A DNA stretch of 44,586 bases from an uncultured Cytophagaceae bacterium (GCA_903898715.1 CAIUGL010000028.1:1-44586), one strand, 5' to 3'; numbered from the stretch's first letter, positions 17,518-25,731 are shown. Notes: a model not told the origin generated them from the sequence alone. Numbers and translations are program-made.

Positions 17518-18621
17518 CGTGTAATCAGCTATCACAGGGAAATGGTCCGTATACCGGATGTTTCGCAATGTTCTAAATTGGGTGACTTGCCATTCTGCTG
17601 AGCAGAATTGGTTGTCTATCCGAACGAAAAATGGGCTGCGATTTAAGGTAAATCCAAAGCCTCGTCCTGATTCTTCAAACGAATTTTTCAAGCGCTCCCG
17701 CAAGGTGCCATAGGCCCACCCGTAAGGTGTTTCATTTAAATCGCCCACTAAAATCACGGGGTAGAGGCTCTGCTGAATCAGGCGATTGATCTGCATCATC
17801 TCATCCTTGTGTTGGATAAATCCCTTGCGTAACGAGGCTACGATTCCGCGTCCCTCACGTTTGGCATCTTCATAATCCTGATCGCGAATCTTGCCGGTCA
17901 CTTTACCGACGCGAATGCCCATCGACCATAATTGAAGATTAATGACCCGAAATGTATCTCCTTTGGCGACGATGTCGACCAATAAATAACCATTGGCTGA
18001 ATTTCCAAATTGCTTTCCTTCCTGGTGAATGATTGGGAATTTAGAAAAGATGGATAATCCCATTTTTTCATTGGCATCAAACAACTCTTCCTTCAGCGGA
18101 ATAAATGCATAATGCGGATAATTCTCCTTCATCATATTGATGGACCGATACGCCTTCCGATCCGCATGGGAATAAAATTCTTGAAAGCATTTGATGTCGG
18201 CACTGTAGTCCAACATAAACTTTTTCAAGTTTTTTACTTTCTCTTTATTTGCTTCAAAACTATTGGAATACATGCCGTAGACATTATAGCTCATGACACG
18301 AATGGCGGATTTGGGCGATTCAACTGAGGTATTCCAAGCGAAACTACGTTGAATAAAACTGTAACCTAGTGCTAATACGAGCAGGGGGAGTAAGGCACGT
18401 TTGGCCCGACGGAAAATCCAGTAAACCAACGAGATAAAACAAAGTATTTGTGCGTAAGGCAAGGTCATCATGATAAATCCGGCGAGCCAGTGATCGATGA
18501 CGAGGGAATAACTTAATAAGTAGGTGAGGAGCGTGTAAAGACACAAAGGCAAAGTCCCCAGCCAGATGACGGAGGAGATGATTTTCTTGACAACAGGTTC
18601 TTCTTGCTTGCGCTTTGCCAT
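17509..18621 (-). CDS. Membrane-anchored endonuclease/exonuclease/phosphatase (EEP) family protein
   Basis: 370 residues from the ATG at 18621. The N-terminal about 90 residues hold two or three membrane segments. The rest is the EEP (DNase I-like) domain with SYNVYGM, FQEFYSH, GDLNETPYGWAY and DHFPVIADY, which give the conserved Asn, Glu, Asp/Asn and Asp/His residues. Such proteins cleave phosphodiester bonds in nucleic acids or phosphate groups from phospholipids or inositides; the substrate of this membrane-tethered type, common in Bacteroidota, is not known. A -7 box sits only 3 bases before the ATG. Confidence 0.9.
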   Translation of the reverse strand: MAKRKQEEPVVKKIISSVIWLGTLPLCLYTLLTYLLSYSLVIDHWLAGFIMMTLPYAQILCFISLVYWIFRRAKRALLPLLVLALGYSFIQRSFAWNTSVESPKSAIRVMSYNVYGMYSNSFEANKEKVKNLKKFMLDYSADIKCFQEFYSHADRKAYRSINMMKENYPHYAFIPLKEELFDANEKMGLSIFSKFPIIHQEGKQFGNSANGYLLVDIVAKGDTFRVINLQLWSMGIRVGKVTGKIRDQDYEDAKREGRGIVASLRKGFIQHKDEMMQINRLIQQSLYPVILVGDLNETPYGWAYGTLRERLKNSFEESGRGFGFTLNRSPFFVRIDNQFCSAEWQVTQFRTLRNIRYTDHFPVIADYTLK

Positions 18622-18624
18622 GCC

Positions 18625-18632
18625 CAAAGATA
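18625..18632 (-). promoter_or_regulatory. -7 box abutting the EEP gene start
   Basis: TATCTTTG on the minus strand is a full match to the -7 consensus and ends 3 bases before the ATG at 18621. Transcription from it would begin at or next to the start codon. The -33 position has no TTG. Confidence 0.4.
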
Positions 18633-18668
18633 CACATTGAAATGCATTTTATAAATTTTGTATTGACC

Positions 18669-18700
18669 TTTGGGATTTTTCAATTTATTTCCTACTTTTG
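18669..18700 (+). promoter_or_regulatory. Strong Bacteroidota promoter for rpmB
   Basis: TTTG (18669-18672), 20 bases, then TACTTTTG (18693-18700) is a near-ideal match to TTTG-N19/20-TAnnTTTG. A small hairpin (CCCT-TTT-AGGG, 18705-18715) begins right after the expected start site. Confidence 0.75.
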
Positions 18701-18758
18701 CAATCCCTTTTAGGGGGAATAGTTTTTAGAACGCATTCAATTTTTAAAATAACATATT

Positions 18759-18998
18759 ATGGCAAAGGTTTGTCAATTAACTGGAAAGAGAACTCGTGTA
18801 GGTAACAACGTATCACACGCGAACAATAAGACAAAACGTAAGTTTTTTCCAAACTTGCAGACAAAGAAGTTTTTCTTAGAGTCTGAAGGTGTTTGGGTTC
18901 GTATGAAAGTTTCAGCGAAAGCAATTCGTACGATTAACAAAAACGGTTTCGAGAAAACTTTAATCGCTTCTGCTCGTAAGGGTACTTTGTCGATCTAA
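18759..18998 (+). CDS. rpmB: 50S ribosomal protein L28
   Basis: A 79-residue protein starting MAKVCQLTGKRTRVGNNVSHANNKTKRKFFPNLQ, the classic L28 sequence, with a basic C-terminal half (RMKVSAKAIRTINKNG). It is a structural part of the large ribosomal subunit. It has its own strong promoter and an immediate terminator, so it is transcribed alone; in many bacteria rpmG is its neighbour, and that gene is not here. Confidence 0.97.
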   Translation: MAKVCQLTGKRTRVGNNVSHANNKTKRKFFPNLQTKKFFLESEGVWVRMKVSAKAIRTINKNGFEKTLIASARKGTLSI

Positions 18999-19024
18999 AT
19001 AATATCAAGATTTTTATCGAAATT

Positions 19025-19054
19025 AGCCTCCTTGAAACCAAGGAGGCTTTTTTT
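19025..19054 (+). terminator. Terminator of rpmB
   Basis: A 10-bp stem (AGCCTCCTTG with its complement) closes an AAAC loop and is followed by seven T residues. It lies only 9 bases before the start of the next gene. Confidence 0.9.
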
Positions 19055-19062
19055 ATTTGCTC

Positions 19063-20133
19063 ATGTCACCAGAAGAAATTAATCGCTACCAAAAACAATT
19101 AGCCATTCCTGAATGGGATGCGGAAAAGCAAATGCGTCTTAAAAATGCGCATGTGCTGATTGTGGGTGCCGGAGGATTGGGTGTCGCCGTGATTCCTTAT
19201 TTAACTGCGGCAGGAGTGGGTAAGCTGACCATCATCGATCATGATTTGGTGGAGTTGAGTAATTTAGGCCGACAAATCATCTACCGCACCGATCAGGTGG
19301 GACAATCGAAGGCGGTGTTGGCCAAAGCTTTTGCCGAGTCGCTCAATCCACATGTTTCCGTGGAGGCCATTCAAGCTAAATTTTCGTTGGCTAATCATAG
19401 CCTAGTGGAGGATGTCGATGTAGTGATTGACTGTACCGACAATTTCGATACCCGCTATTTGATTAATGATAGTTGCGTGAAGTTCGGCAAGGCTTTTGTA
19501 TATGCCGCTATTCATACCTGGGAGGGGCAATTAGCTGTTTGCAATGCGTTTGGGGCTGGGCCAACCTACCGCTGTTTGTTTCCCGATGAGCCAAGTGCGG
19601 GCGAAATACCGAGCTGTAATGAAGCGGGTGTGCTTGGATTTTTACCTGGGATGCTCGGCTTAATGCAAGCCAAAGAAGCGATCTTCTATTTAACTGGCAT
19701 GGATTCTCCTGCCCAAAATAATTTACTTCGCTGGGATTCACGCAGTATGCGGATGCACACATTTCGCATGGAGCGTTCGGCGAATGCGGAGGATCGAATA
19801 TTCCCTGTTAAATCCGTGGAGGCTATCGAAGTTTCGGCTTTGGAAGCTGCTGGCCGACTGCAATCTGGAGAGATTCAGTTTGTGCTGGATGTACGTGAGC
19901 CGTTTGAATGGGATTTAGCCAGCCTACCTGGTTCGATTCAAATGCCCATGAATTCCTTGCAAATTGATCTAATTCCTAAAGAAGCTAAAGGTGTGGTACT
20001 TTGTCATCACGGCATGCGTTCCATGTATGTGTTGAAGCACTTACAGGCGCATGGATTTACGAATTTGGTAAATTTAGCTGGAGGTATCGATGCTTGGTCA
20101 CGGGAAGTGGACACATCTATACCGCGCTATTAA
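19063..20133 (+). CDS. ThiF/MoeB/HesA-family adenylyltransferase fused to a rhodanese domain
   Basis: 356 residues from the ATG at 19063; a TTG two codons earlier lies inside the rpmB terminator region and is unlikely. Residues 1 to about 245 are an E1-like adenylation domain with the GAGGLG nucleotide loop (35-40), IDHDLVELSNLGRQ and DCTDNFDTRYL. Residues about 262-355 are a rhodanese domain with active-site Cys 314 in CHHGMRS. Fusions of this kind activate a ubiquitin-like sulfur carrier (ThiS, MoaD) and pass sulfur to it, in thiamine, molybdenum cofactor or tRNA thiolation. Of the four MoeB zinc cysteines only one is kept (C171 in TYRCLF). No carrier gene is nearby. Confidence 0.88.
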   Translation: MSPEEINRYQKQLAIPEWDAEKQMRLKNAHVLIVGAGGLGVAVIPYLTAAGVGKLTIIDHDLVELSNLGRQIIYRTDQVGQSKAVLAKAFAESLNPHVSVEAIQAKFSLANHSLVEDVDVVIDCTDNFDTRYLINDSCVKFGKAFVYAAIHTWEGQLAVCNAFGAGPTYRCLFPDEPSAGEIPSCNEAGVLGFLPGMLGLMQAKEAIFYLTGMDSPAQNNLLRWDSRSMRMHTFRMERSANAEDRIFPVKSVEAIEVSALEAAGRLQSGEIQFVLDVREPFEWDLASLPGSIQMPMNSLQIDLIPKEAKGVVLCHHGMRSMYVLKHLQAHGFTNLVNLAGGIDAWSREVDTSIPRY

Positions 20134-21452
20134 GAAACGATATCGCCGTATAAGTCGAATTCCTCTGCCTTATTGATTTTCACCTGAACGAAATCTCCTT
20201 GTCGAGCATATTGTTCCGCAGGAATTAAGACTTCATTATCTACTTCTGGGGAGTCATGTTCGGTACGGCCCACAAAGAATCCGCTTTCCTTACGGTCAAC
20301 CATCACTTTGTACGTTTTTCCAATTTTCGCTTGATTCAATTCTTCCGAAATGCCTTGTTGGAGCGCCATAATCTCATCCGAACGCTCTTGTTTCACTTCC
20401 TCAGGTACGTTATCTTCTACCGAATACGCGTGGGTATTTTCCTCGTGCGAATAATTAAAGATGCCCAATCGGTCAAAACGCATGCGCTCAACAAACGAAT
20501 ACGTTTCCTCGAAATCGGCTTCCGTTTCGCCCGGGTAACCTGAAATTAAGGTAGTACGCAAAGCAATACCAGGTACTTTTTCACGGATGTCTGTGATCAA
20601 TTGTTCTGTTTTTTCACGGGTGATTCCACGGCGCATGTGTTTCAACATGGCATCTGAACCACTTTGAAGGGGCATATCTAGGTAATTGCAAATATTTTCA
20701 CGCTCAGCCATAGTTTGCAAAATTTCCATTGGGAAACCTGCTGGATACGCATATTGTAAACGAATCCACTCCACGCCTGGCACATCGGAAAGACGTTCCA
20801 ATAACTCTTTTAATTGTCGGCCTGATTTCCCTTCTCCCTTCAAATCCAATCCGTAAAAGGTTAAATCTTGGGCAATTAAGATCAGTTCTTTGGTTCCTTT
20901 TTTGGCCAATGAAGTCGCTTCTTTCACCAATTCATCCATGGGACGCGAAACGTGTCCGCCACGCATTAATGGAATGGCGCAGAAACTGCAAGGGCGGTCG
21001 CAACCTTCGGCAATTTTTAAATAGGCGTAATGTGCTGGGGTGGTTAATAGGCGTTCGCCCACGAGCTCGTGTTTGTAATCCGCTTTTAACGCTTTCAATA
21101 AACGGGGCAATTCGTTTGTCCCAAAGAAGGAATCCACTAGTGGGATTTCTTTTTCTAAATCATCTTTGTAACGGTGTGATAGGCAGCCAGTTACATATAG
21201 TTTATCAATCTTACCAGCTTCTTTGGCATCTGCATAGCGCAAAATAGTATCGATTGATTCTTGTTTAGCGTTGTCGATGAATCCACAGGTATTGACCACG
21301 ACGATGTTAGCGGTATCTTTTTTTGCTTCGTGGGTTACCTCTAATCCATTGCCTTTCAACTGGGTAAATAACACTTCGGAATCGACTAAATTTTTCGAGC
21401 AACCGAGTGTAACGATGTTGATGGATGGCTTTGGACTGACTTTGGTTTTCAT
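20130..21452 (-). CDS. rimO: Ribosomal protein S12 methylthiotransferase
   Basis: A 440-residue radical-SAM enzyme. The N-terminal UPF0004 domain (about 12-125) has the three Cys of the auxiliary iron-sulfur cluster (TLGCSKN, NTCGFI, TGCLSHRY). The radical-SAM CxxxCxxC is CDRPCSFC, followed by GGHVSRP. The C-terminal about 65 residues are a TRAM domain. RimO adds a methylthio group to an Asp of ribosomal protein S12; the GCSKN and GFIDNAKQES motifs favour RimO over MiaB. Its stop shares 4 bases with that of the converging ThiF-rhodanese gene. Confidence 0.95.
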   Translation of the reverse strand: MKTKVSPKPSINIVTLGCSKNLVDSEVLFTQLKGNGLEVTHEAKKDTANIVVVNTCGFIDNAKQESIDTILRYADAKEAGKIDKLYVTGCLSHRYKDDLEKEIPLVDSFFGTNELPRLLKALKADYKHELVGERLLTTPAHYAYLKIAEGCDRPCSFCAIPLMRGGHVSRPMDELVKEATSLAKKGTKELILIAQDLTFYGLDLKGEGKSGRQLKELLERLSDVPGVEWIRLQYAYPAGFPMEILQTMAERENICNYLDMPLQSGSDAMLKHMRRGITREKTEQLITDIREKVPGIALRTTLISGYPGETEADFEETYSFVERMRFDRLGIFNYSHEENTHAYSVEDNVPEEVKQERSDEIMALQQGISEELNQAKIGKTYKVMVDRKESGFFVGRTEHDSPEVDNEVLIPAEQYARQGDFVQVKINKAEEFDLYGDIVS

Positions 21453-21577
21453 ACGTATGTTGAATAAGCGTGCAATTTACGAATAAATTTGGAGGGTTTC
21501 AGCGGAAATATTGAGCGGAGGGATACAAGTGTAGATTTCTTTTTTTAGTATTGTAGTTCAAAAACTTATTTATACTC

Positions 21578-22285
21578 ATGAAAAAATTGATATTATTTTG
21601 TGCTTGTATGGCATCGGGTTTGATGGCATTTGGGCAAGGTCTAAACACACTTTCCAAGCAAGAGAAGAAGGCAGGTTTCAAATTATTGTTTGATGGTAAA
21701 ACATTTGCTGGTTGGCATACCTACGGTAAACCAGGTAAAGTAGGCGCTTCTTGGACGATTATGGATGGTGTTATCGGATTTGATTTAGCGCGTAAAGATG
21801 GCGGTGATTTAATCACGGATGCTGAATTTGTGAATTACGATTTTTCGGTTGATTGGAAAATCTCACCAAACGGAAACAGTGGAATCATCTTCAACGTTAC
21901 GGAAGATCCTGTAAAATACCATAGTACATACAATACAGGCCCTGAAATGCAGGTTTTAGACGATGCAGGTCATCCAGATGGCAAAATCAACAAGCATAAT
22001 TCAGGTGATTTATATGATTTGATTAAATCATCAGTTAATGTAACTAAGCCAGTGGGCGAGTGGAATACGGCACGTATTGTCAACAATCGTGGCTTGCTGC
22101 AATTGTATTTAAATGGATCGAAAGTAGTGGAGACACGTACGGATGATGCGAATTGGAAGGCGATGGTTGCCGGTTCTAAATTCAAAACGATGCCAGGTTT
22201 TGGGGTGAATATGCAAGGGCGCATTGCTTTGCAAGATCACGGAAATCCAGTTTGGTACCGAAATATTAAGATTAAGGAATTATAA
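21578..22285 (+). CDS. DUF1080 (3-keto-disaccharide hydrolase-type) exported protein
   Basis: 235 residues with a signal peptide (MKKLILFCACMASGLMAFGQ) and one DUF1080 domain: GFKLLFDGKTFAGWHTYGKPG, GDLITDAEFVNYDFSVDWKIS, NSGIIFNVTE, GPEMQVLDDAGHPDG and NPVWYRNIKIKEL. The fold is a concanavalin-like jelly roll. Some family members have been shown to act on 3-keto-glycosides; others are uncharacterised. The genes that converge on it include a GMC oxidoreductase with a Tat-exported small subunit, the enzyme type that makes 3-keto sugars, so a shared pathway is a reasonable inference. It ends at a bidirectional terminator. Confidence 0.9.
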   Translation: MKKLILFCACMASGLMAFGQGLNTLSKQEKKAGFKLLFDGKTFAGWHTYGKPGKVGASWTIMDGVIGFDLARKDGGDLITDAEFVNYDFSVDWKISPNGNSGIIFNVTEDPVKYHSTYNTGPEMQVLDDAGHPDGKINKHNSGDLYDLIKSSVNVTKPVGEWNTARIVNNRGLLQLYLNGSKVVETRTDDANWKAMVAGSKFKTMPGFGVNMQGRIALQDHGNPVWYRNIKIKEL

Positions 22286-22287
22286 GA

Positions 22288-22311
22288 AATAGGGGGCGAA
22301 AGCCCCCTATT
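22288..22311. terminator. Bidirectional terminator between the DUF1080 and SMP-30 genes
   Basis: A 10-bp stem (AATAGGGGGC with its complement) is capped by a GAAA tetraloop. The stop codon of the SMP-30 gene (22307-22309) lies inside the stem. Confidence 0.85.
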
Positions 22312-23296
22312 TTATTTTTACGCGAAGTAAGTTCATGTCGGAGGTGATGAAGAGGTATTTACCATCTGCTCCCCCGAAAGCCACATTTGAATTTGGGTTA
22401 CCGGTGGCGATGCGCCCCAGTAATTTGCCCGATGCGTTGATAATCAAAACCCCACCTGGTCCGGTGGTCCACACATTGCCTTTGGCATCTACTTTCATGC
22501 CATCGTAGCCACCTCGGATACCTTGCTTGGCTAATTCCGCCGCGTCGAAAAACAGTTTACCTTCACCTAGATTTCCTGCTTTATCCACGGGGTATGCCGT
22601 GATGAGCGTTGGTCGTTCAGAGGTTCCTACATACAAAATGCTTTCATCAGGATTGAATGCGAGACCGTTCGGTCGGCCTAAGTCCTTAATCTGCAAACTG
22701 ATTACCCCTTTGGTATTGATTCGATAAACGCCTTGAAAATCGAGTTCTTTGCCGGGTTCTGGTTTGCCACGCCCAGGTAAACCATAGGGTGGATCAGTGA
22801 AATAATAGTCACCGGATTTCTTTTGAACAAGATCATTTGGGCTATTCAGTTGCTTGCCCTCATAGAGGTGTGCTAGTGTTTTTTTCTGCTCTGGATGATT
22901 CAGAGGCATTTCGGCAATGCGTCGATCGCCATGTTCACAGGAAACCAAATTTCCTTTTTTATTGATGATTAGACCATTGGCACCAGGTTCTTGTGAGTAC
23001 ACGCCTGTCCCTGTATATCCGGAAGGTTTCAAGAAAACCTCAAGTCCTTTCGCTTCTGACCATTTGTGAATGGTATTTTCAGGGACATCTGTGAAGAGCA
23101 AGTAGCCTTCTTTTTTCACCCAAACGGGCCCTTCCGACCACGTAAATCCATTTGCCACAATTTCAATTTTGGCTGTTGTATCGATCAAGGCGTCGAGTGC
23201 CGCATCGTAGCGGTGAATCTTCCCTATCGTGGGGTATTGCGCCATAGCAGTAAGTCCGAGGGTTAGCAGGCTGAGGGTTGTGAATATTTTTTTCAT
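22307..23296 (-). CDS. SMP-30/gluconolactonase-family protein, exported
   Basis: 329 residues from the ATG at 23296, chosen because it begins a clean signal peptide (MKKIFTTLSLLTLGLTAMAQ). The six-bladed propeller family is shown by GFTWSEGPVWVKKEGYLLFTDVPEN, the SPNDLVQKKSGDYYFTDPPYGL block with its metal-binding Asn and Asp, GRPNGLAFNPDESILYVG, and GGYDGMKVDAKGNVWTTGPGGV. Such enzymes hydrolyse sugar lactones in the presence of a divalent metal. It lies just downstream of the GMC oxidoreductase operon, where a lactone produced by sugar oxidation would be opened; a terminator separates the two. Confidence 0.9.
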   Translation of the reverse strand: MKKIFTTLSLLTLGLTAMAQYPTIGKIHRYDAALDALIDTTAKIEIVANGFTWSEGPVWVKKEGYLLFTDVPENTIHKWSEAKGLEVFLKPSGYTGTGVYSQEPGANGLIINKKGNLVSCEHGDRRIAEMPLNHPEQKKTLAHLYEGKQLNSPNDLVQKKSGDYYFTDPPYGLPGRGKPEPGKELDFQGVYRINTKGVISLQIKDLGRPNGLAFNPDESILYVGTSERPTLITAYPVDKAGNLGEGKLFFDAAELAKQGIRGGYDGMKVDAKGNVWTTGPGGVLIINASGKLLGRIATGNPNSNVAFGGADGKYLFITSDMNLLRVKIK

Positions 23297-23301
23297 AAGG
23301 C

Positions 23302-23326
23302 AAAAAAAATGGGCCGAAGCCCATTT
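23302..23326 (-). terminator. Terminator of the GMC oxidoreductase operon
   Basis: Minus strand: an 8-bp stem (AAATGGGC with GCCCATTT) has a TTCG tetraloop and is followed by a run of T residues. It starts 3 bases after the GMC stop codon and precedes the SMP-30 gene. Confidence 0.85.
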
Positions 23327-23328
23327 CA

Positions 23329-25041
23329 TTAAAGGTTACGTTTTTTGATTTCTTTGACTGCGAAATCTGCCGCTCGTGCTGTCAGTGCCATATAGGTTAG
23401 TGACGGATTCACACATGAGGTTGAAGTCATGCAAGCTCCATCTGTAACAAATACATTCTTCACGCCGTGCATTTGGTTATTGCCATTTAACACGGAAGTT
23501 TTTGGATCGCGACCCATGCGGGCTGTTCCCATTTCGTGAATGGCCATACCTGGATAAGATCCATTGTCGAATGCGCGAACGTTTTTCAAGCCTGCGCTTT
23601 CCAACATTTCTTTGGCATCTTCCATCATATCTTTCCGCATCTTTTTCTCATTCTCTTTGAATTCAGCATCGAAGACAACCACTGGGATTCCCCACTTGTC
23701 TTTGGTCGTCGGATCCAAATACATTTTGTTTTCGTGATACGGTAGCGTTTCGCCGAATCCACCTAAGTTCATCATCCATGGACCTGGTTTTGTCATCGCA
23801 TCTTTGTAATCTGAACCGAAGCTCATGTCATTCACGCCGCGATTCCAGCTGGCACGTGAGCCACCACCTTGGTAACCAAATCCACGTAAATAATCACGCT
23901 TATCGTTTCCGATATTCCGGTAACGTGGAATGTAGATACCATTTGCGCGACGGCCAATGTAGTATTTATCTTCATCGCCTTCCCAAGTTCCTGAAGCGCC
24001 TACTTTGAAGTGGTGATCCATTAGGTTGTGGCCTAATTCACCCGAGTCATTGCCTAATCCATTTTGGAAACGAGATGATTTTGAGTTTAATAACAACGCA
24101 GTGGTTGCGACCGTAGAACCGCAAACAAAGATGATTTTTGCGTAGTATTCACGTACATCTTTCGTAACGGTGTCGATCACACGTACACCTGTTGCTTTTT
24201 GCTTAGCGTTATCGAACAAAATTTCAGAAACCACTGAATCTGGACGTAATGTCAATAAACCTGTTTTTGCTGCTGGTGGCAACGTACAAGATTGCGTACT
24301 GAAATAAGCACCATAAGGGCAACCTAATCTACATTTATTACGGTATTGGCACGCAGAACGTCCAATTTTCAATTGTGCTTCTTTGGCCTCAGATAAGTTG
24401 GCCACCCGACCAATCGTCATGTTACGACCCGGGAAATTCTTTTCTATGCGCTGACGCACTTCTTTCTCCACACAGTACATGTCCATAGGTTTCAAGAATT
24501 CCGAATCCGGCAATTGCGGTAATCCCAATGCTTCACCTGAAATACCTACGTGTTTCTCTACGTATGAATACCAAGGGGCGATGTCTTTGTAGCGAATTGG
24601 CCAGTCAACGGCGATGCCGTCTTTTAAATTTGCTTCAAAATCAATGTCTGATAAACGATAGGTTTGGCGGCCCCACATGATGGATTTTCCACCTACGATA
24701 TCGGGACGGAACCAATCGAAACGCTTTACTTCTTTGTACATGGAATCAGCATCGTTCATCCAATATTTCTCTGTCATCTCGTTGTACGGATAATCACGGG
24801 AAAGTTTTGGGTGCGAAGCCTTCTGCTCGTTGGTCAGTAAGCCATTATATTTAAAATCCCAAGGATCTTTATAGCTAGGTTCGTAGGCGGTAACGTGGTC
24901 GAATTTCTTGCCTTTTTCAAGCACAAGTACCCGCATGCCTTTTTCAGTTAATTCTTTGGCGGCATAACCACCGGAAACTCCAGATCCCACCACGATGGCG
25001 TCATAGGTCATGGATTTGATTGCGTCAATATTCAGATTCAT
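23329..25041 (-). CDS. GMC-family FAD-dependent oxidoreductase, catalytic subunit of a membrane sugar dehydrogenase
   Basis: 570 residues. The N-terminal FAD loop is VVGSGVSGGYAAKEL (about 16-30), with the second FAD region VGGKSIMWGRQTYR. A cysteine-rich segment CQYRNKCRLGCPYGAYFSTQ is typical of gluconate/glucoside-dehydrogenase-type GMC proteins. The C-terminal domain has HEMGTARMG and NPSLTYMALTARAA. There is no signal peptide; export is expected by pairing with the Tat-targeted small subunit encoded just upstream (ATGA overlap). Related two- or three-part enzymes oxidise gluconate, or glycosides at C3, and pass electrons to a cytochrome c. No cytochrome gene is seen here. The substrate is not proven. 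Confidence 0.9.
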   Translation of the reverse strand: MNLNIDAIKSMTYDAIVVGSGVSGGYAAKELTEKGMRVLVLEKGKKFDHVTAYEPSYKDPWDFKYNGLLTNEQKASHPKLSRDYPYNEMTEKYWMNDADSMYKEVKRFDWFRPDIVGGKSIMWGRQTYRLSDIDFEANLKDGIAVDWPIRYKDIAPWYSYVEKHVGISGEALGLPQLPDSEFLKPMDMYCVEKEVRQRIEKNFPGRNMTIGRVANLSEAKEAQLKIGRSACQYRNKCRLGCPYGAYFSTQSCTLPPAAKTGLLTLRPDSVVSEILFDNAKQKATGVRVIDTVTKDVREYYAKIIFVCGSTVATTALLLNSKSSRFQNGLGNDSGELGHNLMDHHFKVGASGTWEGDEDKYYIGRRANGIYIPRYRNIGNDKRDYLRGFGYQGGGSRASWNRGVNDMSFGSDYKDAMTKPGPWMMNLGGFGETLPYHENKMYLDPTTKDKWGIPVVVFDAEFKENEKKMRKDMMEDAKEMLESAGLKNVRAFDNGSYPGMAIHEMGTARMGRDPKTSVLNGNNQMHGVKNVFVTDGACMTSTSCVNPSLTYMALTARAADFAVKEIKKRNL

Positions 25042-25601
25042 AGTGCCCAGGTTTTTTGAGTTGGAGATAATGGCATGCAGCCGTCAAATTTACCTGGTAT
25101 CGACAGGTAGTCTAATGCTTTGGTTGCCCCGATTTCAGACGTAAAATAGCCCGTGGTAGTCAATTCCTTCATCATGAAGAAGAAGGTCGGTTGGCCTTTT
25201 GAGCTTTTGCGTGCGGCATCGGATTCTAACATGCAAGTGGTTAATGCGTCTTTGCGTTGCGTTAAGGATGCATCCACGAAGCCTTTACCGAATCGCGTTT
25301 GGCAGTCGGCGTCCAATTTCGCCAACCCAGCCGCGAATGTTTTTTGGCTTGCTTCTGGATAACAATCTTGAACTACACGTAGGACAAATTTTTCTACGCC
25401 TGCCGCTTTGGCACCTGGTGTATCGGTTGTTGGAATGATTACATCGGCGATTTCAGCTACTAATGATTCTTGTGAAGCTGAGAATTGCACGAAGGTGGGA
25501 TGTGATTTTTGTCCCTGAATGCCGGCCATGGCGGGGGCGGAAATCATGCCGCCCATGAGGATGGCTACCCGCTGGATGGCTTCTCTTCTGTTTACGTTCA
25601 T
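25038..25601 (-). CDS. Gluconate 2-dehydrogenase subunit 3-type small subunit (Tat signal)
   Basis: 187 residues from the ATG at 25601 (MNVNRREAIQRVAILMGG), which gives a twin-arginine signal; the frame is open to 25652 but that would read through the promoter. Family motifs are LVAEIADVIIPTTDTPGAKAAGVEKFV and FFFMMKELTTTGYFTSEIGA. The small subunit acts as an escort that carries the GMC partner through the Tat system and is needed for its activity. Its stop overlaps the GMC start by 4 bases (ATGA), indicating coupled translation. A near-perfect promoter precedes it. Confidence 0.9.
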   Translation of the reverse strand: MNVNRREAIQRVAILMGGMISAPAMAGIQGQKSHPTFVQFSASQESLVAEIADVIIPTTDTPGAKAAGVEKFVLRVVQDCYPEASQKTFAAGLAKLDADCQTRFGKGFVDASLTQRKDALTTCMLESDAARKSSKGQPTFFFMMKELTTTGYFTSEIGATKALDYLSIPGKFDGCMPLSPTQKTWAL

Positions 25602-25622
25602 AGTTAATTGGATTTTACGTTT

Positions 25623-25653
25623 CAAATATAGGATAATTTTTTTCTTTGCCAAA
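25623..25653 (-). promoter_or_regulatory. Promoter of the GMC dehydrogenase operon
   Basis: Minus strand: TTTG (25650-25653), 19 bases, then TATATTTG (25623-25630), a full match to the Bacteroidota consensus, 21 bases before the ATG. The 33-bp palindrome begins 16 bases upstream of the -33 element. Confidence 0.75.
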
Positions 25654-25669
25654 CAACTATGAGTTCCGT

Positions 25670-25702
25670 AGCTTTGCCAAACCTTTCAGGATTGGCAAAG
25701 CT
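25670..25702. repeat. 33-bp palindromic element, copy 2
   Basis: The arm AGCTTTGCCAA (25670-25680) pairs perfectly with 25692-25702, with CCT/AGG pairing inside the 11-base centre. Compared with copy 1 (213-245), arm position 8 is C instead of G and the opposite arm has the matching change, so the stem is kept. This copy lies between the promoter of the GMC operon and the divergent prmC gene. Confidence 0.75.
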
Positions 25703-25731
25703 CAGTTCAATAGAGAAACGAAATTTATTGT

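Noticed and set aside
20729-21247. 172-residue plus-strand open frame
   Set aside because: It lies wholly antisense to rimO, which has all its family motifs; the frame shows no recognisable domain.
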